From: Pseudomonadota bacterium | GTDB taxonomy: Bacteria > Desulfobacterota > Binatia > UBA1149 | Length of the DNA: 42,738 bases | Reading direction: 5' to 3' | Assembly (NCBI GenBank): GCA_014382245.1 | Contig: JACNKC010000091.1 | Location: 1 to 42,738, forward strand | Part shown: in pieces, positions 33,988 through 42,245 of the stretch | Layout of the letters: every line of letters starts with the position of its first letter | Position numbering within the stretch: position 1 is the first letter of the stretch | Position numbers and translations under genes: made by a program | Notes under the pieces: model-generated | Databases searched by the model: none | What the model was told of the DNA's origin: nothing | Seen by the model: the letters and a program-made list of their open reading frames with translations, nothing else

Positions 33988-34604
33988 TCCTTTTCCTCAA
34001 AAGAATCCAGCACTGCCCTTGCAGGACCTTCCACGGGATTGCATACCCGGCTGCTCGAACCGCGTACTATGTCCGCACAGGCAGCCTTGGCAACTTCGAG
34101 ATCGTCGTTGACCACGCAGTAATCATAGTCGGCGACCCGGGCTATCTCGGCAGCTACTTCAGCCAGGCGGTGGCCTATTACTTCATCGCTGTCTGTGCCG
34201 CGTGCGGCCAGGCGGGCGGCCAGCACTTCCCGCGAAGGCGGCAGCAGGAAGGTCGCCACGGCGTCGGGGTACAGCTTCCGGATCGCCGCTGCGCCCTGCA
34301 CGTCGACATCAAGAAGAAGCTTGTTGCCTTCGCCAAGGGCAGCTTCCACTACCGCCAGCGAAGTGCCGTAGCGATGACGGTGAACGATGGCCCATTCGGC
34401 AAACAACCCCTCCTTTACCATGCGATCGAACTCGGCGTCGTCGACAAACAGGTATTCCACGCCGTCGGTTTCACCCTCACGGGGCGGACGGGTGGTGGTT
34501 GAAAGCGAGATTTCAAGATCGGCAAAGGTATCGAGTAAGCCCGCGCATATGGTGGATTTGCCAGAACCCGACGGCCCAGAAAAGATAAATAGACTGCCAC
34601 TCAC
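33984..34604 (-). CDS. gmk: Guanylate kinase
   Basis: Phosphorylates GMP to GDP with ATP. The P-loop is GPSGSGKST at residues 10-18, and the GMP-binding region has STTTRPPREGE and VEYLFV. The LLLDVDVQGA and DYDYCVVND segments are typical. The GTG start follows the yicC stop by 6 bp, and its end overlaps the start of the RelA/SpoT gene. An omega-subunit gene (rpoZ), often between gmk and spoT, is absent here. 206 residues, a normal length. Confidence 0.96.
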   Translation of the reverse strand: MSGSLFIFSGPSGSGKSTICAGLLDTFADLEISLSTTTRPPREGETDGVEYLFVDDAEFDRMVKEGLFAEWAIVHRHRYGTSLAVVEAALGEGNKLLLDVDVQGAAAIRKLYPDAVATFLLPPSREVLAARLAARGTDSDEVIGHRLAEVAAEIARVADYDYCVVNDDLEVAKAACADIVRGSSSRVCNPVEGPARAVLDSFEEKD

Positions 34605-34610
34605 TGCCGC

Positions 34611-35483
34611 TTACTCCACGTTCTGCACCTGCTCTCGCAGCCGCTCCATCTCGACCTTACCGTCGAGCACGAGGTTTTTCACGGCCAGCTCCCCCACCTT
34701 CGACGAAATCGTGTTCAATTCCCTGCCTACTTCCTGCAGGAGGAAGTCGAACCTCTTGCCAATGGGGCCCTGCACGCGGGTGAGTGCCACCAGGGCGTCC
34801 ACGTGGCTGTCGAGTCGGACGAGTTCTTCCGTCACGTCGGTGCGGTCGGCCAGAAGCGCTACTTCCTGGGCCAGGCGAGCCTCGTCGATCCGTCCCGAAC
34901 CGAGAAGGTCAGCCACGCGGCTTTCGAGCCTGGCTTGCAACCGGCCGGCCATACCCCGGCAGATGTTCGCGACCCCACCCGCGGTCTTGCGCAACGCACG
35001 CAGGCGGCCGAGCATATCCTTTTTCAAGTATCCCCCCTCGCGCTTACGATCACGAAGGTGGGCCTGCAGCGCCTTATCGAGCAGCCCGCGAACGACGGCC
35101 AGCTCCTCGGCTGGCACCGAAACGCGCTCACTTACCACGAAAATATCGCTCCTGCCCTGCAGCAGGGAAAGCTCGAGCTCTCCTTGCAGCCCGAACTCCT
35201 CCTGCAGTGACCTCCATGCCTTGATCCACGCTTGCGCCGCCCTGCTGTTGACCTTGACCGAGCCCGGGCCCTGCTGGGAGTTGCGTCCGATGTACAGCTC
35301 AACGCGACCGCGTTCGACAATCGCCCCCACCGTGCGGCGAAACTCGCTCTCCCAGCGTCCGTACTCGCGCGGTAGCGATACCTTGATGTCGAGGTTGCGC
35401 TGATTGACCGAACGTATCTCGACCAGCAAGGTTGTCTCTTCGGCCACGCCCGAGGCCGTCCCAAATCCCGTCATGCTCTTCAC
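34611..35483 (-). CDS. yicC: YicC family endoribonuclease
   Basis: A conserved YicC/YloC protein; the E. coli member is reported to be an endoribonuclease acting on RyhB-type RNAs. It begins MKSMTGFG, close to the family's MIRSMTGFG, and has VEIRSVNQRNLDIKVSLPR and a C-terminal RFDFLLQEVGRELNTISSK, the DUF1732 signature. It is 290 residues. GTG at 35483 is 9 bp after the kinase gene, and gmk follows after 6 bp. YicC-gmk adjacency is common in bacteria. Confidence 0.93.
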   Translation of the reverse strand: MKSMTGFGTASGVAEETTLLVEIRSVNQRNLDIKVSLPREYGRWESEFRRTVGAIVERGRVELYIGRNSQQGPGSVKVNSRAAQAWIKAWRSLQEEFGLQGELELSLLQGRSDIFVVSERVSVPAEELAVVRGLLDKALQAHLRDRKREGGYLKKDMLGRLRALRKTAGGVANICRGMAGRLQARLESRVADLLGSGRIDEARLAQEVALLADRTDVTEELVRLDSHVDALVALTRVQGPIGKRFDFLLQEVGRELNTISSKVGELAVKNLVLDGKVEMERLREQVQNVE

Positions 35484-35492
35484 GACAACACC

Positions 35493-36215
35493 CTAACCCC
35501 GGTAGCCCCACTCAAGCCAGCGTCGCTGTTCGCCGTCAAGCGCCGTGCCCGCGGCGGCCGACATTTTGACCATCGAACGCCAGAAACGATCGCGGGCCGC
35601 ATCGGCATAACGAGTCACGTTGGGCCTGCCCAACCACGCACGATCAAAATCGATGACCCAGGCTTCACCGTCCCGGTCTACGAGCAGGTTCTGGCCCGTG
35701 AGGTCGGGGTGATAGACCCCCGCGTTGTGCAGGCAGCGGATCGCGAGGCCCGCGGCCCGCAGCAGTCTCTTTCGTCCGGCCTCGTCAGAGCTCTCAAACA
35801 GGTCGAACAGGGGGCGGGTGCCTTCCAGCTCGCCGGTAACCATCCACCCCCTGTAAAACATTCCCGCCTCCTCCACGCAGACCGCCAGCACCTGCGGCAC
35901 CGGGCAACCCGATGCGCGGGCGTAGTGGGTGACCGCGAGCTCGCGCAACGGCCGAGCCGGGCGGGCGAGATAAAGGTCTCGGCTGAGAAACCGCATCATG
36001 CCGCCGCGCAGGTAGTGGCGCACGTAAACGGCTCGGCCACCGGGCAACACCACGCGCCGGGTTCCGCCACGACCACCGCTTACGGCTTCGCCGGCCTCGT
36101 CGCGGTCAATCCCGCAAAGCAAGCCTGTCATTTCTTCCAGGTCAAGACGGGCAGCCACCACCCTTACTGAACCCCTGTCGAGGTCCTCGTATCCCTCGGG
36201 TAGAATCAGGGCCAC
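35493..36215 (-). CDS. kdkA: Lipopolysaccharide kinase, Kdo kinase-like
   Basis: A cytoplasmic-face kinase of the Kdo/WaaP family, expected to phosphorylate a sugar of the inner core, most likely Kdo bound to lipid A. The conserved Arg segment RHYLRGGMMRFLSRDLYL lies at 66-83. The catalytic loop is HPDLTGQN with Asp171 and Asn176, and the metal-binding Asp189 is in VIDFDRA. The length of 240 fits KdkA. GTG at 36215 has GGAGG ten bases upstream. It sits in the lipid A/Kdo run next to waaA and lpxK, supporting the role; a heptose kinase is the main alternative. Confidence 0.82.
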   Translation of the reverse strand: MALILPEGYEDLDRGSVRVVAARLDLEEMTGLLCGIDRDEAGEAVSGGRGGTRRVVLPGGRAVYVRHYLRGGMMRFLSRDLYLARPARPLRELAVTHYARASGCPVPQVLAVCVEEAGMFYRGWMVTGELEGTRPLFDLFESSDEAGRKRLLRAAGLAIRCLHNAGVYHPDLTGQNLLVDRDGEAWVIDFDRAWLGRPNVTRYADAARDRFWRSMVKMSAAAGTALDGEQRRWLEWGYRG

Positions 36216-36233
36216 CTGGACGAAGCCTCCACT

Positions 36234-36401
36234 TCAGTCGGCCGGCTCCGCCTCTTCTACGAGAAGAACCGGCACGCCGTCCTTGACGCCAAAGACCAGG
36301 CGACAGGCGTCGCAGAGTAGTTTCTCGTCGCTGTCATACTGCAGCCGCCCCTTGCAGGACGGGCAGGCCAGTACGTCGAGGAGACCGGGATCGTTTTTCA
36401 C
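36234..36401 (-). CDS. Trm112/YcaR-like small zinc-ribbon protein
   Basis: A 55-residue gene on the minus strand. It starts MKNDPGLLDVLACPSCKGRL and has a second Cys pair (CDAC) after about 14 residues, then VFGVKDGVPVLL. This is the UPF0434/Trm112 fold: a four-Cys zinc ribbon. In E. coli ycaR lies between lpxK and kdsB, which matches this position close to lpxK. The GTG start overlaps the epimerase stop in GTGA, and the kinase gene follows 18 bp later. The exact role of bacterial YcaR is unclear; a small accessory role to a methyltransferase is known for eukaryotic Trm112. Confidence 0.88.
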   Translation of the reverse strand: MKNDPGLLDVLACPSCKGRLQYDSDEKLLCDACRLVFGVKDGVPVLLVEEAEPAD

Positions 36402-37366
36402 GCTGCCCCCATGCAGGCGATAAGGCCCGCGTCGAGCGACTGCAACCAGTCGCGCTCGCGGCTCAAGCCTTCTCTCAAGCCGACGGCCGGTTTGTAGCCT
36501 ATGAGCTCAAGCGCTCGGCTGGTGTCGGCTACTGTATGAACGACGTCACCTTTCTGCTTGTCGTGCCGTTTCACCTGGGGCTCGCGGCCGGTGATATCAC
36601 CAATGAGGGCCAACACTTCGTTAACCGTTATGCGCGAACCGCCGCCTATGTTGAGCACCTGGCCCGTAACCGGCGCCGCGGCAGCGGCCATGTTAGCGGC
36701 CACGATGTCGTCCACGAAAGTAAAATCCCTCGACTGCTCACCGTCACCGTAGAGCGAGATCTCCCCGCCCTCAAGAGTCGATCGAATAAAGCGGTTGAAA
36801 GCCATGTCGGGGCGTTGGCGGGGGCCGTAAACGGTGAAGTAGCGCAAGGCCACTGTCGGCAAGCCATAGTTAACGCTGTACAGGGACACCAGGTGCTCGC
36901 CTGCCAGCTTGGTCACGCCGTAGGGCGACACCGGGCGCGTGGCACTGCTCTCTGTCATGGGAAGATCCCGCGTGTCGCCGTAGACCGAGGACGAGGAGGC
37001 ATACACCAGCTTGGAGACCGAAGCCGCGAGACAGGCTTCGAGCAATCGCTGCGTAGCGTAAACGTTGTTGTCGCTGTAGATCCTGAAGTCAGCGCCCCAG
37101 CTGGTCCTGACGCCAGCCTGGGCAGCCTGGTGAAAGACCCAGTCCACCCCTTCGAGCAGTCCGGAGAGCTCCGTGTCGACCAGGCTCGCCTCGACGAAGT
37201 TGTACGACGACGACTGCCTGGCCGTCTCGAGATTGTCTTCCTTGAGAGCGCGCGCGTAGTAGTCGATAAAGCAGTCGACACCCGTCACCTCGTGGCCAGC
37301 CTCGAGCAAAGCATCGCTTAAAGAGGAGCCAACAAACCCCGCAGCACCGGTCACCAAGGCCTTCAT
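36398..37366 (-). CDS. NAD-dependent sugar-nucleotide epimerase (extended SDR)
   Basis: A cytoplasmic extended short-chain dehydrogenase. The NAD-binding loop TGAAGFVG is at 6-13 and the catalytic Ser-Tyr-Lys set is near Ser125, Tyr149 and Lys153 (SPYGVTKLAGE). RYFTVYGPRQRPDMA and the later NIGGG segment resemble UDP-glucuronate 4-epimerases and UDP-glucose 4-epimerases. Its place between lpxK and the Kdo kinase suggests it supplies a sugar for the LPS core, perhaps UDP-galacturonate. The substrate is not decided by sequence. It overlaps lpxK in ATGA. 322 residues. Confidence 0.88.
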   Translation of the reverse strand: MKALVTGAAGFVGSSLSDALLEAGHEVTGVDCFIDYYARALKEDNLETARQSSSYNFVEASLVDTELSGLLEGVDWVFHQAAQAGVRTSWGADFRIYSDNNVYATQRLLEACLAASVSKLVYASSSSVYGDTRDLPMTESSATRPVSPYGVTKLAGEHLVSLYSVNYGLPTVALRYFTVYGPRQRPDMAFNRFIRSTLEGGEISLYGDGEQSRDFTFVDDIVAANMAAAAAPVTGQVLNIGGGSRITVNEVLALIGDITGREPQVKRHDKQKGDVVHTVADTSRALELIGYKPAVGLREGLSRERDWLQSLDAGLIACMGAA

Positions 37367-38457
37367 TTATTGATTCCCGCGTCGCCCCGGGGCGCGCCAG
37401 ACCGCTGATGATGCGGCCCACGCTCTTTCAGGTCAAGTGCATCCACGACCGCATCGAGCAACGCGGGGCCGCCTTTTACTTCCAAGCCGAGCCTGAGCGC
37501 CAACGGGCTGAATTCTTCGTCCACATAAGCTTCGAGCTTGACGAGGTCTTTTTCCGTCGTCAGCAGCAGGGCCCCGCTTCGCTGCGCCGCGCGCAGGGGA
37601 TCGAGGTCGCCCGGCTCGTAGTCGTGGTGATCGGCAAAGGCGTAGACCTCTTCGACTAACGCAGCGCAGGCGACCAGCATGTCAACGAAAGCGGCGGGGC
37701 TGGCAATCCCGCAGATCACCACCACGCGCTGCCCGCGCAGCCGCTCGAGCGAACCCGGCTCGGCGTTAATCGATACCCTGTCCACGAGTCCCACTGCCCG
37801 CCGGAACACCATCGGGCCGCTCTCTCCGCCGGCGTTTTCGACAATGATGTCAGCCCTGCGCAACGCCGAAGCAGGTTCGCGCAGCGGACCGCGCGGCAGT
37901 AACCGCGCATCCCGGTCGCCCACGGCAAGCAACACCAGGTCAAGGTCGCGGGCGAGCCGCCGATGCTGAAAGCCATCGTCGAGAATCAGCAGGTCGACGC
38001 CGACTTCCCGTTCCGCGAGGCGACAAGCCGCCACCCGGTCGGCAGCGGTCACCACCGTGCAGTCACAACGGCGAGCCACGAGCACTGCCTCGTCGGCAGA
38101 TCGATGGGAGCCCACCCCGGACCGGGCGGCGTCCACGCGATCGACGTCGCCGCTGGACCCGTAGCCACGGCTGACAACGACAGCCTTGTAACCACGCTTT
38201 TTCAGCGAATCGACCAACCAGATCACAAGCGGTGTCTTGCCGGTTCCGCCCGAGTTGATGTTGCCCACGCACAACACCGGCAATCCCACGCTCCGGGAGC
38301 GCAACAGACCAGAGTCCCAGGCGGCGTTGCGCAGGTACAGCACGAGCCAGTACAGCAGGGACAGTGGCGCGAGCAGCAGGCGGGCCAGGCGCCAGGCCGT
38401 TGCCGGCGAGTACCACAGGCTCGCCAACAAGGCGGGCCGCCCCCTGGCGGCGCTCAC
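37363..38457 (-). CDS. lpxK: Tetraacyldisaccharide 4'-kinase
   Basis: Phosphorylates the 4' position of the lipid A disaccharide on the inner membrane. A membrane anchor lies at about residues 22-42, followed by the P-loop VGNINSGGTGKTP at 64-76. VSRGYG and the ILDDGFQH motif (about 157-164) are typical, as is LLTTEKDLVKL. The GTG overlaps the waaA stop in GTGA, and the epimerase ATG overlaps its stop. It is 364 residues, with a short variable C-terminal tail. Confidence 0.95.
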   Translation of the reverse strand: MSAARGRPALLASLWYSPATAWRLARLLLAPLSLLYWLVLYLRNAAWDSGLLRSRSVGLPVLCVGNINSGGTGKTPLVIWLVDSLKKRGYKAVVVSRGYGSSGDVDRVDAARSGVGSHRSADEAVLVARRCDCTVVTAADRVAACRLAEREVGVDLLILDDGFQHRRLARDLDLVLLAVGDRDARLLPRGPLREPASALRRADIIVENAGGESGPMVFRRAVGLVDRVSINAEPGSLERLRGQRVVVICGIASPAAFVDMLVACAALVEEVYAFADHHDYEPGDLDPLRAAQRSGALLLTTEKDLVKLEAYVDEEFSPLALRLGLEVKGGPALLDAVVDALDLKERGPHHQRSGAPRGDAGINK

Positions 38458-39758
38458 AACAAGCCCTCCAGCACTGCCATCGTGGCGTCGAGCGCACCGC
38501 CGCTGTTCCGGACTACGTCGCGGGCTGCCTCACCGGCCCGTGCTGCCTTTTTCTCATCGTCCACCCAACCGGTCCACACCGCCGCGAGCGCCTCGGCATC
38601 GGCCACCAGCTCGATGGCGTCTCCAGCCAGCAACGCCGCCGACTGGTGCTGAACGTTGTCCAAGTGGGTCCCCGCGCAGATGGCGGTCGCGTAAGCGGCG
38701 GGTTCGAGAAGGTTGTGACCGCCCTTATCTACCAGGCTGCCGCCCACGAAAACGCCGCGCGCGGCAGCAAAAAACCCTCGCAGCTTGCCCACGGTGTCGA
38801 CGACCAGCACCTCCCAGTCACCGCCCGTGTCGCCCTCCCCCAGCAGCTTGTAACGCAACCCCCGCCGAACGAGCAGGCCCTCTACCTCGGCGGCCCTCTC
38901 GGGATGGCGAGGCGCCATAACCAACCGCGCACGACCGCGCAGGCCTTCGAACGCGGACAACAGCAGTTCTTCCTCGCCCTCACGGGTGGAACCGGCGACC
39001 AGCACCGGCAAGGAGCCTTCAGCGGACGCGAGCAGATCGGGAGTCGCCGCGACTTCGGCTGGGGCCAGGCCGTCTTGCTTGAGATCACCCACCACTGTCA
39101 CGCCCACGGCCCCGAGGGAGCCCAGCCTGTCGGCGCTTTCGCGATCGCGGGCGAGCACTGCATTTACGCCTGCCAGTGCGGGTCCCACGAGCCAGCGTAC
39201 TCGTCGATAGCGGGGAAAACTTTCTCCCGACACCCGCGCGTTAACCATGGCACTGGGTACCTGCCTGTGGGCCAACTCGTTGAGCAGGCAAGGCCAGATC
39301 TCGGTCTCAACAAAGACGAACAGCGAAGGCTCCAGGGCATCGAGTACGCGCATCATGACCGGCGGCGCGTCGAAAGGAAAAAACCTCGCCGACGTTGCCG
39401 ACGATTTCGCGGCCAGCTGCAAGCCGGTCGCGGTGTTACAGGTCAGCAGCATCGGAAGATCGGGGCGGGCCTCTGCCAGGCGCACCAGCAGCGGCCTGGC
39501 CAGCTGCACCTCCCCCACCGAGGCGGCGTGTAGCCAGGCACAACCCTTCAATTCAGCAAGCAGCCCGGCGTCCCTGGTCCAGCCGGCAAGCCTGCCCACG
39601 ATCTCTTCGCGCCGACGCGTCCCCTCGCCCGCCGTACGCCGGTAAACCCTCGCCAGCAGGACCACCAGGCGGCCCAGCAGCGCGTACGCGCGGCGGGCAA
39701 CCCAGGCCGACGCCGGTTTGACTCCCGCCCCAGCTTGCACAGGCTTGCCACTCTTCAC
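38454..39758 (-). CDS. waaA: 3-deoxy-D-manno-octulosonic acid transferase
   Basis: Attaches Kdo from CMP-Kdo to the lipid A precursor (also called KdtA). An N-terminal membrane-proximal helix covers about residues 22-42. WLHAASVGEVQ at about 76-86, FVETEIWPCLLNE, and the C-terminal FVGGSLVDKGGHNLLEPAAY are strong family motifs. The chosen start is GTG at 39758, which has GAGGA nine bases upstream; a TTG at 39764 overlaps the preceding stop and is also possible. About 434 residues. Whether it adds one or two Kdo units is unknown; a Kdo kinase nearby fits the one-Kdo type. Confidence 0.95.
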   Translation of the reverse strand: MKSGKPVQAGAGVKPASAWVARRAYALLGRLVVLLARVYRRTAGEGTRRREEIVGRLAGWTRDAGLLAELKGCAWLHAASVGEVQLARPLLVRLAEARPDLPMLLTCNTATGLQLAAKSSATSARFFPFDAPPVMMRVLDALEPSLFVFVETEIWPCLLNELAHRQVPSAMVNARVSGESFPRYRRVRWLVGPALAGVNAVLARDRESADRLGSLGAVGVTVVGDLKQDGLAPAEVAATPDLLASAEGSLPVLVAGSTREGEEELLLSAFEGLRGRARLVMAPRHPERAAEVEGLLVRRGLRYKLLGEGDTGGDWEVLVVDTVGKLRGFFAAARGVFVGGSLVDKGGHNLLEPAAYATAICAGTHLDNVQHQSAALLAGDAIELVADAEALAAVWTGWVDDEKKAARAGEAARDVVRNSGGALDATMAVLEGLL

Positions 39759-39760
39759 TA

Positions 39761-40465
39761 TCAACAGTCCTCGGGTACACGACCCACGGCCTGGTCTGCG
39801 CGGCGGGTGATCGCTGTGAGCCTGGCCTCGAGCTCGCGGCAGTCCCGTTCGTTGTCACCCTCGGGCGCGAGTTCGAGTTCCCGGGAGGCCACCACCACCA
39901 CGCGGCTGAAGGGCGCCGGTACCATCATGCGATCCCAGCTCGCGAGGCGAAACACCCGGCTCGCGCTCCACGACAAGCCCACGACCGGCCGGCCACCGTC
40001 GCGCGCCAGGACTATAACGCCCGGCTTGACCACGCCCGCCGGCCCCCGAGGGCCGTCTGGAACCAGCGCCACGTCGACGCCCTTGCGCATGAGCCGGTAC
40101 AGGCCCAGCAGCCCGGCCACGCCCCGGCGGCTCGAAGAGCCACGGGTAACCGTGAGCCCCAGCCCCTCGAGCACGCGCGCTATGATGGCGCCGTCTCGGT
40201 GGGCGCTGTTCATGACGCCCAGCTGTCGGTCACGGTAGACAAAAGGCAACATCAACGAGCGACCGTGCCAGCAGGCGAGCACAACGGAACTACGCCCAGC
40301 CCACCTGCGCTCAAGGTCATCGAATCCCTCGAAGGTGACGCGGCAGCTGAAAGCAAGAAAACGCAGCAGCAGGCCGGCAAGGGTTCCGGCAACCGCGACC
40401 TCGAGATCGGCAAAGCGCCGGTTGCGCCGCATCCGCCTCCACAGCCTGCCCCCGCCACCGGCCAC
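39761..40465 (-). CDS. Lysophospholipid acyltransferase-type protein (DUF374)
   Basis: A 234-residue membrane-associated acyltransferase of the DUF374 family, related to lipid A lauroyl/myristoyl acyltransferases (LpxL-like). The hydrophobic N-terminus at about residues 22-40 is followed by VLACWHGRSLMLPFVY, a His-containing active-site segment, and VPDGPRGPAGVVKPGV, the family signature. It sits between msbA and waaA and probably adds the secondary acyl chain to Kdo-lipid A or its precursor. The start is GTG at 40465, with a weak ribosome site. The activity is inferred from context. Confidence 0.85.
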   Translation of the reverse strand: MAGGGGRLWRRMRRNRRFADLEVAVAGTLAGLLLRFLAFSCRVTFEGFDDLERRWAGRSSVVLACWHGRSLMLPFVYRDRQLGVMNSAHRDGAIIARVLEGLGLTVTRGSSSRRGVAGLLGLYRLMRKGVDVALVPDGPRGPAGVVKPGVIVLARDGGRPVVGLSWSASRVFRLASWDRMMVPAPFSRVVVVASRELELAPEGDNERDCRELEARLTAITRRADQAVGRVPEDC

Positions 40466-40487
40466 GCATCAATACCCAGCCTACCGC

Positions 40488-42245
40488 TCAGGCGGCCGGG
40501 CGGTCCTCGAACTGCATGTCGTGGAGCTTCTTGTAGAGCTGTCCGTGCTCAAGCAGTTCCTCGTGAGTACCGGTCTCCACTATGCGCCCGCCCGACACTA
40601 CGGCTATCCGATCGGCCCTTCTCACGGTAGACAACCTGTGGGCAATGACCAGGGTGGTCCGGCCCTCAACCAGGTGCTCAAGGGCTTCCTGCACCAGTCT
40701 TTCGGACTGCGTGTCGAGGGCGCTCGTGGCTTCGTCGAGTATGAGCAGCGGCGCGTCCTTGAGCAGCGCCCGGGCTATCGCGACGCGTTGCCGCTCACCC
40801 CCCGACAACTGCACGCCCATCTCGCCGGTCACGGTATCGTAGCCATGGGCTAAGCTGGAAATAAATTCGTGCGCGTTGGCGGCAACGGCCGCGTTTTCGA
40901 TCTCCCCCTGCTCGCGCTCCGGGTGCCCGTAGGCGATGTTGTTTGCCAGCGTATCGTTGAACAGGAAGGTCGACTGGGTGACCACGGAGATCAACGACCT
41001 CAAGGACTCGAGCTCCAGGTCAGCTAAGTTTCTACCGTCCAGGGTAACGCGGCCGCGGTCCGCGTCATAGAACCTCGGGATAAGGTCGGCGATTGTACTC
41101 TTGCCTCCACCGCTGGGACCCACGAGGGCCACCATCTCGCCGGCGCCTATCTCGAGGTTAATGTCCTCGAGCACGTTGTCCCTGCCGTCGTAAGAAAAAC
41201 ACACCCCCTCGAAACGCACGCCGCTGCCAATCGCGGTGATCTTGTCACCGCCACCGTCGCCCTGGTCTTCGGGCGCGAGGTCGAGTAATTCAAAAATACG
41301 AAGCGCAGCGCCCAGGCCCACCTGCACGGTGTTGTTGGTACGCACGACTTTCTTGAAAGGATCGTAGAGCAACGCCAGGGCGCTGATGAAAGCCATAAAA
41401 CCTCCAGCCGTCCTGCCACCTCCTATCACCGAGCTGCCGCCCAGCCACAACACCGCCGCGATCGAAAACGCGGCAGCCACTTCCATCATCGGCGTAGTGA
41501 CTGCCTTGATACGCGCGGCCTTCATGTAGAGCCTGAGCAGGCGGCTGTTCTCTTCGTCGAAGCGCCGCTGCTCGTAGTCCTCCATGCCGAAAGCCTTGAC
41601 CACCCGGTTGCCCTGGATGGCCTCCTGCAACAGCGACGAAAGGCCTCCGAGCTTGTCGAGGCTGTCCTGGCTCAAGCGACGCAGCCGACGAGAAAGCCTC
41701 TGCAGCGGCACCACCACGGCCGGAAAAACCAGGAACGAAATGACGGCAAGTTCAAAATCAAGGTAAAACGCCACGCCAAGCAGGACGATCACGGTGGTGC
41801 TGTCGCGCAGCAGAGCGGCGACACCGTCGGTCAGTGCCTGCCGGACCAGCAGCACGTCCGTGGTGACCCTCGACAGCAGAGACGCCGTCTGCGCGTTGTC
41901 AAAGTACGACAACGGCAAGCGTTGAATGCGCTGGTTGAGCAGGTTGCGGATGTCGCGCGTGATGTGCTGGCCGACGTATTCGCCCAGGTAAGACTGTCCG
42001 TAGTTGAGCAGGCCGCGAGCGAGAAAAACCACAACTATCATCGGCGGCAGCAGGGCCAGCGCTTCGAGGTCGCCCGCGGCGAGCACGTCGTCGATGAGGC
42101 TGCGCACCAGCCACGGCACCAGCCCCGACGTGGCGCTGTAGGCCACCATGCAGAGAAGCGCGCCCGCGAACCACGGCCAGACGTAGGGTCGCACCCAGGA
42201 GAGCATACGTCGGCCCACGCGCAGGGACTCGGAGCGTTCGATCAC
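40488..42245 (-). CDS. msbA: Lipid A export ABC transporter MsbA
   Basis: A homodimeric half-transporter that flips lipid A-core across the inner membrane. The membrane domain has six predicted helices in about residues 20-320. The ATPase domain has Walker A VGPSGGGKST near 378-387, signature LSGGERQRVAIARALL, Walker B LLILDEATSALD and the switch His in VIAHRLS. It is 585 residues, a normal length. GTG overlaps the lpxB stop in GTGA. The lpxB-msbA-acyltransferase-waaA-lpxK order makes lipid A the likely cargo rather than a drug. Confidence 0.93.
   Translation of the reverse strand: MIERSESLRVGRRMLSWVRPYVWPWFAGALLCMVAYSATSGLVPWLVRSLIDDVLAAGDLEALALLPPMIVVVFLARGLLNYGQSYLGEYVGQHITRDIRNLLNQRIQRLPLSYFDNAQTASLLSRVTTDVLLVRQALTDGVAALLRDSTTVIVLLGVAFYLDFELAVISFLVFPAVVVPLQRLSRRLRRLSQDSLDKLGGLSSLLQEAIQGNRVVKAFGMEDYEQRRFDEENSRLLRLYMKAARIKAVTTPMMEVAAAFSIAAVLWLGGSSVIGGGRTAGGFMAFISALALLYDPFKKVVRTNNTVQVGLGAALRIFELLDLAPEDQGDGGGDKITAIGSGVRFEGVCFSYDGRDNVLEDINLEIGAGEMVALVGPSGGGKSTIADLIPRFYDADRGRVTLDGRNLADLELESLRSLISVVTQSTFLFNDTLANNIAYGHPEREQGEIENAAVAANAHEFISSLAHGYDTVTGEMGVQLSGGERQRVAIARALLKDAPLLILDEATSALDTQSERLVQEALEHLVEGRTTLVIAHRLSTVRRADRIAVVSGGRIVETGTHEELLEHGQLYKKLHDMQFEDRPAA

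Noticed and set aside
40488-42245. Multidrug ABC exporter
   Set aside because: Its place between lpxB and an LPS acyltransferase makes MsbA far more likely.
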